In this document: piece after piece, positions 14,133-19,301 of the stretch
Position numbering within the stretch: the first letter of the stretch is position 1
Layout: the number at the start of each line of letters is the position of its first letter
From: CS3-C152 sp964347025
Lineage (GTDB): Archaea; Aenigmatarchaeota; Aenigmatarchaeia; QMZP01; QMZT01
Assembly (NCBI GenBank): GCA_964347025.1
Contig: CAYFWU010000021.1
Location: 1-19,301, forward strand
DNA: 19,301 bases
Reading direction: 5' to 3'
Notes under the pieces: model-generated
Told to the model about the DNA's origin: nothing
The model's database searches: none
Seen by the model: only the letters and a program-made list of their open reading frames with translations
Translations under genes and position numbers: made by a program

Positions 14133-14972
14133 ATGTTTAACGTTACCGCTTCTATTCTGAAAGAAGTTTACAGGGAAAGGCCAAAATGGTCGCACAAAGG
14201 GGATTTCGGGAGACTTCTGGTAATAGGCGGATCCAAGCGTTACACTGGGGCCCCGGCTCTTGCTGCCCTCTCGGCTCTTGCTTCCTTACGCTCAGGGGTT
14301 GATCTTGTCCTCGTTGCAGCTCCCAAACGCGCGGCGGACATAGTAGCGAGGTTCTCCCCGAATCTGATAACGGAAGCGTTCGAAGGGGATCACTTCACTG
14401 CCAAGCATGTGAAAGATATCCTTAAGCTTTCGAAGGATTTCGATGCCATATCGATAGGTTCAGGACTCGGGGTGGACAAGGAAACCCGGAAGTTCGTAAC
14501 AAAATTCATAGAAAAAATCCGGAAGCCCTGCGTGATAGACGCGGACGCGATAAAGGCATTGAAAAAGAAAAGGCTGGGAGAAAACTTCGTTCTGACCCCC
14601 CATGCCTACGAATTCTACCACATAAGCGGCGAGAAGCCTAAGTACGATATAACCGGCAGAGCGAAAGTTGTGGAGAAGTTCGCAAAAAAGATCAATTCCA
14701 CCATCCTCCTGAAGGGAGCGATAGATATCATATCTGATGGGAAACGAACAGCTCTTAACAAGACAGGAAATCCCTACATGACCACAGGGGGGACAGGGGA
14801 TGTTCTGACAGGGATATGCGGATCTCTACTCGCTCAAAAAATCCCTCCTTTTAAGGCAGCCTGCGCCTCCGCCTACATAACAGGGAAGGCAGGAGATGTC
14901 GCGGTAAAAAAGAAGAAGCAGGGTCTTCTAGCAACAGATATTATAGAAAGCATACCCAAGGCTATAAGGTGA
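14133..14972 (+). CDS. nnrD: ADP-dependent NAD(P)H-hydrate dehydratase (NnrD/YjeF C-terminal domain)
   Basis: 279 residues, the dehydratase domain alone; the NnrE epimerase domain often fused in archaea is absent. It restores NAD(P)H from the hydrated form NAD(P)HX at the expense of ADP (or ATP). Motifs of the ribokinase-like fold: KGDFGRLLVIGGSKRYTGAP (residues 22-41), SIGSGLG (107-113), VIDADAI (134-140), VLTPHAYEF (153-161, usually LTPHPGEF), and the phosphate loop/catalytic Asp in MTTGGTGDVLTGICG (216-230, Asp223). It lies behind gap, an enzyme whose side reactions are a known source of NADHX, which makes the neighbourhood sensible. The ATG at 14133 has no Shine-Dalgarno but AATTATTTTA about 27 bases upstream. 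It ends 2 bases from the convergent zinc-ribbon gene. Confidence 0.94.
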   Translation: MFNVTASILKEVYRERPKWSHKGDFGRLLVIGGSKRYTGAPALAALSALASLRSGVDLVLVAAPKRAADIVARFSPNLITEAFEGDHFTAKHVKDILKLSKDFDAISIGSGLGVDKETRKFVTKFIEKIRKPCVIDADAIKALKKKRLGENFVLTPHAYEFYHISGEKPKYDITGRAKVVEKFAKKINSTILLKGAIDIISDGKRTALNKTGNPYMTTGGTGDVLTGICGSLLAQKIPPFKAACASAYITGKAGDVAVKKKKQGLLATDIIESIPKAIR

Positions 14973-14974
14973 CC

Positions 14975-15124
14975 TTAAACCCAGACAGACATCCTGTAAC
15001 GTCCTGATTTGCTCTCTATCTTCCATCTTGTTTTGCACTTGGGACACTCAACCGATTTTTCCTTGCCCTTGAAATCCAGATCGAAATTCTGTCCGCAAAC
15101 AGAACATTGGAAATCCTCTATCAT
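14975..15124 (-). CDS. Small zinc-ribbon protein (49 residues)
   Basis: This short gene reads MIEDFQCSVCGQNFDLDF, a linker, VECPKCKTRWKIES and a basic tail ending RMSVWV, then TAA. Four cysteines in two C-x2-C knuckles (Cys7/Cys10 and Cys27/Cys30) separated by 16 residues form a typical zinc ribbon, with aromatic and hydrophobic residues in the usual places. Such mini-ribbons bind nucleic acid or proteins; no specific role can be given. It converges on the NAD(P)HX dehydratase gene with a 2-base gap. TTTAAA and AAAATTAGG stretches (15134-15147) upstream are AT-rich and may form the promoter. The gene is too short to be found by ordinary length cut-offs, but the Cys pattern makes it convincing. 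Confidence 0.8.
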   Translation of the reverse strand: MIEDFQCSVCGQNFDLDFKGKEKSVECPKCKTRWKIESKSGRYRMSVWV

Positions 15125-15160
15125 TGCCTCACCGTTTAAAAATTAGGGGTAGGTTTTAAA

Positions 15161-15382
15161 TTAGTAGGACCTGCTAGGAGACCTGCTCTCCGGAACGAAG
15201 GTCCTGAATATAAGGAGAGCTCCTATAATGAAAACAACCAGAATGATCAGGCCGGAAAGGGAGTTGGTCGCTTCTCCGAAATCATTTATGACATTCCCTG
15301 TAAAGCTTGTTGTCCCTGCAACGATCAGAATCAGCAAAGCGAGGACCACTGTCGTCACAATCCATGCCTTTTCGATCTCCAT
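15161..15382 (-). CDS. Small membrane protein with two transmembrane helices
   Basis: 73 residues, no family recognised. The first hydrophobic helix is about residues 8-22 (VTTVVLALLILIVAG), a polar connector TTSFTGNVINDFGEATNS follows, and the second helix is about 44-60 (GLIILVVFIIGALLIF). The tail RTFVPESRSPSRSY is basic and polar. The hairpin layout suggests both ends on the same side of the membrane, probably the cytoplasm by the positive-inside rule (K5; R60 and the Arg-containing tail). A TATA element TAATAAA (15404-15410) lies about 25 bases before the ATG at 15382, so the message is probably leaderless. The role is unknown. Confidence 0.7.
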   Translation of the reverse strand: MEIEKAWIVTTVVLALLILIVAGTTSFTGNVINDFGEATNSLSGLIILVVFIIGALLIFRTFVPESRSPSRSY

Positions 15383-15403
15383 GTTTATATTAGGGCGGGA
15401 AGA

Positions 15404-15410
15404 TTTATTA
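15404..15410 (-). promoter_or_regulatory. TATA box of the two-helix membrane protein gene
   Basis: TAATAAA on the minus strand is centred about 25 bases before the ATG at 15382. No Shine-Dalgarno is present. Confidence 0.45.
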
Positions 15411-15479
15411 GTCTAATCCGTGATTTGCGTTACCACTCGGTTGTGTCAAGCATAAAAAAATTAAATTCAATTAATCCGC

Positions 15480-16607
15480 ATGAAGAGAAGGGAATTTCTG
15501 AGAAAATCTCTCGTGGAAGGACCTGCTATAGTAAACATAAGTTACAAAATGTTAAACAATCCTTTGGGCTTTTTTTCAGGTGATACCGACATTTTTGACA
15601 GGGTTTCCGAAAGTGGTTACAGGTCTCTTGCCTCTAAAACATTTGATTTACAGAATTATTTCGAGAGGTTTATAGAAAGGTCTTCAAGCGAAGACCTGTA
15701 TTATCTTGGAACTGCAAAGATTCATCTCAATGAATTGAGAAGACACGGCAGACCACTCAAACTTGACAAAAACAAGGAAGGGGGGGTTCTGAAAACAGCA
15801 AGAGATATCTGGGAGCAGGCCGTTCCCGGAAAATATGTGCCCAGGGATGGATACGATATACTTACCATAGCGGTACTTGCATTAACAAACTTTTTCAAAG
15901 TGGACACTGTTGAAAAATTTGTGGAAGAGACCGGCATAAAAGGCATAAAATGGACCAATGATGGTATGAGTTACGTCGAACCTGCGGAGAAGGAAAGAAT
16001 ATACAATGCACATTACAATCCTGAAATGCCCGTAACTTCTGTAATTGTCAACATACATGAACTTTACCATCTGACGCAGAAAGACATTACTGAAAATGCT
16101 GTCAAGATTTTAAGGGGCGTGAAAGGAGTGGAGGGTTATTCCAAGTTATCGGATGTTATATGGGAAGATGAAGAATTATACAGAAAGGCCCTCGATGTCG
16201 GGAGTATGAGCCATTTTTTGAATTTTTTATTAAGCAATGATATCATGTCACTCGCAAAGGACGTGGGTGTAAACACTTCGCAGTTGAGGGCCTACCTTAA
16301 AGAAAACATACCCAGACTCGATATAATAAATGCCGTGATGGAGGGAGAGGCGTACAACGCCGAGTACAGGCTCCTGGACTACAGCGAGGAGTTAAAGGGT
16401 GCGGGTAAAGATATTTTAAATTTATGGAGGCTCATCGCCCTTTATGATGTAGTGACAACACCGATCTTGAATCCACATATAGACAAGTATGTTAACGGTA
16501 TAGGGTTGGGGGAGATGTTGTGGGATAAAAAGGAACTGCAAAGAGAGATAGTGGAGAATCCTGATCCCAAACATGTAGGGAAACTGCTTAAAGCCAACTT
16601 CGGTTAA
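15480..16607 (+). CDS. Orphan HExxH putative zinc metallopeptidase
   Basis: 375 residues, no named family recognised. Residues 193-197 are HELYH inside VIVNIHELYHLTQKD, the HExxH zinc-binding helix preceded by hydrophobic residues as in zincin peptidases. About 90 residues later comes AVMEGEAYNAEYRLLDY (285-301), resembling the E-G-x-A helix that supplies the third, Glu, zinc ligand in gluzincins (Glu288 or Glu290). The expected set is therefore His193, Glu194 (base), His197 and a Glu. The N-terminus MKRREFLRKS looks like a twin-arginine (RRxFLR) signal start, but the following stretch (LVEGPAIVNISY) is only weakly hydrophobic, so export is doubtful. There is no membrane helix. The ATG at 15480 has no Shine-Dalgarno; an A/T-rich AAAAAAATTAAATT lies 15-25 bases upstream. 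It is flanked by unrelated genes. Confidence 0.7.
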   Translation: MKRREFLRKSLVEGPAIVNISYKMLNNPLGFFSGDTDIFDRVSESGYRSLASKTFDLQNYFERFIERSSSEDLYYLGTAKIHLNELRRHGRPLKLDKNKEGGVLKTARDIWEQAVPGKYVPRDGYDILTIAVLALTNFFKVDTVEKFVEETGIKGIKWTNDGMSYVEPAEKERIYNAHYNPEMPVTSVIVNIHELYHLTQKDITENAVKILRGVKGVEGYSKLSDVIWEDEELYRKALDVGSMSHFLNFLLSNDIMSLAKDVGVNTSQLRAYLKENIPRLDIINAVMEGEAYNAEYRLLDYSEELKGAGKDILNLWRLIALYDVVTTPILNPHIDKYVNGIGLGEMLWDKKELQREIVENPDPKHVGKLLKANFG

Positions 16608-16608
16608 C

Positions 16609-16618
16609 CTTTTATATG
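16609..16618 (+). promoter_or_regulatory. TATA-like element upstream of the ileS leader
   Basis: CTTTTATATG would start transcription near 16640, right at GGAG (16641-16644), which precedes an 8-codon ORF (16648-16674). Confidence 0.3.
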
Positions 16619-16647
16619 TTACTTCCCAATTCTTTAGAGTGGAGAAT

Positions 16648-16674
16648 ATGGGTGAATGTCGGATCCTGGGTTGA
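16648..16674 (+). other. Possible 8-codon upstream ORF (MGECRILG) ahead of ileS
   Basis: An ATG preceded by GGAG with a 3-base gap opens MGECRILG and stops at TGA, 79 bases before the ileS start. T-rich sequence follows (16677-16694). It could be a leader peptide or chance; it contains only one Ile codon. Confidence 0.2.
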
Positions 16675-16753
16675 AAGTTTTTATTTCTTTAGTTCAATTT
16701 TTAATTTAAATTGGGGTTTTGACAAATTATTTAATGTTATCAGGGGATTCTGA

Positions 16754-19301
16754 ATGGAAAAATATAATCCGATGAAGATGCAGAAGGAGATTCTTAGCTT
16801 TTGGATAAAGAACAAGATACCTGACCAGATCGTTAAATTCGACCATAAAAGGAAGAAGTTCTTTCTTCTGGACGGTCCTCCTTACGTGAATGGCGTTCCG
16901 CATGTGGGGCACATTAAAACCACGACAACGAAGGACATATGGTCGAAATTCCGGACGATGCAGGGGTATCAGTCATGGTGGCAGCCCGGCTTCGACTGTG
17001 GCGGGCTTCCGATCGAGAATGCTGTGGAGAAGAAGCTCGGCATAAAATCCAAAAAGGAAATAATAGAAAAGATAGGGATAGACAGGTTCATAGACGAGTG
17101 TAAGAAGCTTGCGGAAGGAAACAAAAAGGTATGGATGGATGTGTACAAGAGGCTTGGCGCCTGGAGAGGCTGGATAGAGCCCTACATGACCTACAAGAAT
17201 TATTACCTCGAGAGCGGGTGGTGGACCGTCAAGAGGCTGTGGGAGAAGGGAATGCTGGTGGAGGGCGAGAAGCCCGTTTACTGGTGCCCCCATTGCGAAA
17301 CCACGCTCGCTGGGTATGAAGTCACTGATTCCTACAAGGACGTGAGCGATTATTCTATATACGTCAAATACCCTGTTCTCGGCCAGAAGTTTACATCCGT
17401 TATAATATGGACCACAACCCCCTGGACTTTGCCCGCGAACGTTGCGATAGCTGTCCATCCTGATGAGAATTACGTGAAGGTCAAGGTCAGGGGAGAATAT
17501 TACATTCTTGCGCAAAAGAGAGTGAAGGATGTTTTCAAGGAAATAGGGATTGATAAATACGAGATAATTGAGAAATTCAAAGGGAAGAAGCTCACCGGTA
17601 CGAAGTACGAACCTGTAATGAGAATCCCCCTTCAAGAGGAGCTCAGGAAGGAAAAGAACGCCCACCAGATAATACTTTCGATTCCCCTTTTCAAGAAGGG
17701 TGTTTCAAGCAAGGTCTTTGCAAAGGGGAAGGCCTCGAAAACGGACAGGGAGAGCGTTGAGGATTTCGTTACCATGGATGCCGGAAGCGGTCTTGTTCAC
17801 ACCGCTCCGGGGCATGGAGAAAGCGATTTCCGGATGGGAGAACATTACCATCTCCCGAAGGTTTCACCTGTGGATGATGAGGGGAGGCTCACGGAGGATG
17901 CAGGAGAATTCGCCGGAATGTACGTGAAGGATGCGGATCATAAGATTATAGATTACCTTGATGATAGAGGTTATCTGCTCAAATCCATGAAGATCACCCA
18001 TTCTTATCCCCTATGCTGGAGGTGTAAGGCTCCTCTGCTCTTCAGGTTGAGCAAGCAGTGGTTCTTCACGATCGATATGATAAAGGAGAGTATGCTTAAC
18101 GAGAACAAGCGAATAAGCTGGCTGCCAGGATTCGCTCGTGAACGCTTCCACAACTGGATAGAGGGAGCGATTGACTGGGCTGTTTCTGTTCAAAGGTTCT
18201 GGGGGATTCCTTTGCCTATATGGATCTGCGATTCCTGCGGGAAGAAGGAGGTGATAGGTTCAAGGAAGGAGCTGAAGGAGAAGGCAATAGAAAAGGTGAA
18301 GGAAGATGTTGATCTGCATAAGAACACGGTGGATAAGATTCATCTGAAGTGTTCTGAATGCGGAAAGAGGATGACAAGGATTCCTGATACCATGAACGTG
18401 TGGTTCGACTCAGGGATTTCTCCATGGGCCTCTTTCGGTTACCCTTTCACCAAAAAGAATCTCTTCGAATCCTTATGGCCTATGGATATGGTCTGCGAGG
18501 GCCAGGATCATATAAGGGGATGGTTCTACGCTCTCATGTTCTGCGGGGTTTCAACGTTTGATATGAGCCCGTTCGAGGCGGTATCAATGACCGGGTGGAC
18601 CCTGGATGAGAAGGGAGAGAAGATGAGCAAATCGCTCGGAAACGTTGTATACGCAGAGGACTCTCTGAAGGAAGTGGAGGCCGATCTCATACGTTTTTAC
18701 CACTGCTGGTCTGTCGCCCCTTGGGACACGCAGCTTTTTTCCATGAAGATCGCGAAAGAACTCAGAAGGGTTCTGGACATCTTATGGAACGTTTCCGTCT
18801 TCACAGAGACCTATTCGGACAGGAAACTGGTTGACAGGAAGGTTAGTCCGAAATCCCTTGAGCTTGAGGACAGGTGGATAATATCAAGGATAAATTCATT
18901 GATAGGGAGTGTAACGGATGATCTAGAAAACTTTCGCCTCCATTACATGGCAAGGAATCTGGAGGATTTCATACTTAACGATTTCTCAAGATGGTATGTA
19001 AAACTCGTAAGGGACAGGCTCTCTCCATGGTATTCCGGGAAGGACAAGAAGTCCGCCCAGTTTACGTTGTTGTATGTCCTGGAAAACCTCGTGAGGTTGC
19101 TCGCTCCAGTAACACCCTTCATCTCAGAGAAGATTTACCAGAGGTTATTCTTTTCCAAGGGAAAGCCTTTATCAGTTCATCTCTGTTCCTGGCCGAAGGC
19201 AAACAAGGTTATGATAGACAAGGATCTGGAGAAGGGGATGGATGTTGTTAAACAAACAGTAGAGGCTGTGAATTCGCTCAGGCAGTCGGAAAAGATCAAG
19301 C
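16754..19301 (+). CDS. ileS: Isoleucyl-tRNA synthetase (C-terminus cut by the right edge)
   Basis: The frame is open from ATG 16754 to the window end, 849 codons, so about 150-200 C-terminal residues (rest of the anticodon-binding region) lie outside. It charges tRNA-Ile. The class I HIGH motif is HVGH (residues 50-53, in PYVNGVPHVGH), and KMSKS is exact at 623-627 (GEKMSKSLGN). The CP1 editing domain contains IIWTTTPWTLPANVAIAV and GSGLVHTAPGHGESDF. IleRS-type segments include VSVQRFWGIPLPIW, VWFDSGISPWAS and CEGQDHIRGWFYALM. Several CxxC pairs (WCPHC, CWRC, CDSC, CSEC) may bind zinc. GFDCGGLPIE (79-88) differs from the usual GWDxHGLPIE, with Gly in the His position. The weak GGGG 8 bases before the ATG is the only ribosome-site candidate. 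Confidence 0.95.
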   Translation, partial: MEKYNPMKMQKEILSFWIKNKIPDQIVKFDHKRKKFFLLDGPPYVNGVPHVGHIKTTTTKDIWSKFRTMQGYQSWWQPGFDCGGLPIENAVEKKLGIKSKKEIIEKIGIDRFIDECKKLAEGNKKVWMDVYKRLGAWRGWIEPYMTYKNYYLESGWWTVKRLWEKGMLVEGEKPVYWCPHCETTLAGYEVTDSYKDVSDYSIYVKYPVLGQKFTSVIIWTTTPWTLPANVAIAVHPDENYVKVKVRGEYYILAQKRVKDVFKEIGIDKYEIIEKFKGKKLTGTKYEPVMRIPLQEELRKEKNAHQIILSIPLFKKGVSSKVFAKGKASKTDRESVEDFVTMDAGSGLVHTAPGHGESDFRMGEHYHLPKVSPVDDEGRLTEDAGEFAGMYVKDADHKIIDYLDDRGYLLKSMKITHSYPLCWRCKAPLLFRLSKQWFFTIDMIKESMLNENKRISWLPGFARERFHNWIEGAIDWAVSVQRFWGIPLPIWICDSCGKKEVIGSRKELKEKAIEKVKEDVDLHKNTVDKIHLKCSECGKRMTRIPDTMNVWFDSGISPWASFGYPFTKKNLFESLWPMDMVCEGQDHIRGWFYALMFCGVSTFDMSPFEAVSMTGWTLDEKGEKMSKSLGNVVYAEDSLKEVEADLIRFYHCWSVAPWDTQLFSMKIAKELRRVLDILWNVSVFTETYSDRKLVDRKVSPKSLELEDRWIISRINSLIGSVTDDLENFRLHYMARNLEDFILNDFSRWYVKLVRDRLSPWYSGKDKKSAQFTLLYVLENLVRLLAPVTPFISEKIYQRLFFSKGKPLSVHLCSWPKANKVMIDKDLEKGMDVVKQTVEAVNSLRQSEKIK

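Noticed and set aside
16973..17665. 230-residue minus-strand ORF
   Set aside because: Antisense shadow of isoleucyl-tRNA synthetase, whose motifs are unambiguous on the plus strand.
1..19301. CRISPR arrays, transposons, prophage or defence genes
   Set aside because: No regularly spaced repeats, transposase motifs, long terminal inverted repeats or recognisable defence domains were seen on either strand.

Overview
The window looks like a chromosomal segment of an uncultivated archaeon. The evidence is a type II (archaeal) glyceraldehyde-3-phosphate dehydrogenase, an archaeal-style phosphoglycerate kinase, a tRNA gene that lacks an encoded CCA and has a bulge-helix-bulge intron, and AT-rich TATA elements about 24-29 bases upstream of start codons that mostly lack Shine-Dalgarno sites (leaderless transcripts). 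Arginine is mostly AGA/AGG, and all three stop codons are used. The many tiny compact genes and divergent enzyme signatures would suit a DPANN-type lineage, but no marker here settles that.

Layout from the left. A gene fragment (possibly the C-terminal part of a PIN-domain protein) runs in from the left edge. It is followed by tRNA-Ala(GGC), interrupted by a 50-nt intron in its T loop, and a CPA2-type cation/proton antiporter. Next come a small Cys-containing hypothetical protein with an uncertain 5' end, a 20-residue Lys-rich/Cys-tail microprotein (minus strand), a NUDIX hydrolase (minus), and a two-gene minus-strand operon of scpA (kleisin) and a secreted transglutaminase-like protein. An FkbM methyltransferase (minus) and a large secreted beta-helix protein with a C-terminal dockerin (minus) follow; the latter is two modules of visibly different base composition.

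From 9.9 kb everything major is on the plus strand: a SufT/MIP18-family Fe-S assembly protein overlapping a SAM methyltransferase, then a tight cluster of phosphoglycerate kinase, a SPASM/radical-SAM-like protein that has lost the middle cysteine of its cluster motif, and type II GAPDH. The two glycolytic enzymes catalyse consecutive steps (1,3-bisphosphoglycerate is the shared intermediate). Directly after GAPDH lies a strongly self-complementary stretch with its own TATA-like element, a candidate structured RNA. Then come NAD(P)HX dehydratase (repair of damaged NAD(P)H, metabolically close to GAPDH), a 49-residue zinc-ribbon protein (minus), a two-helix membrane protein (minus), an orphan HExxH putative metallopeptidase, and isoleucyl-tRNA synthetase, cut by the right edge.

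The observations most worth following are the T-loop intron of tRNA-Ala, the radical-SAM-derived protein inside the pgk-gap operon whose motif is one Cys codon short, the structured intergenic RNA behind GAPDH, the orphan HExxH protein, and the chimeric dockerin protein. No transposase, CRISPR array, defence island or prophage signature was seen.
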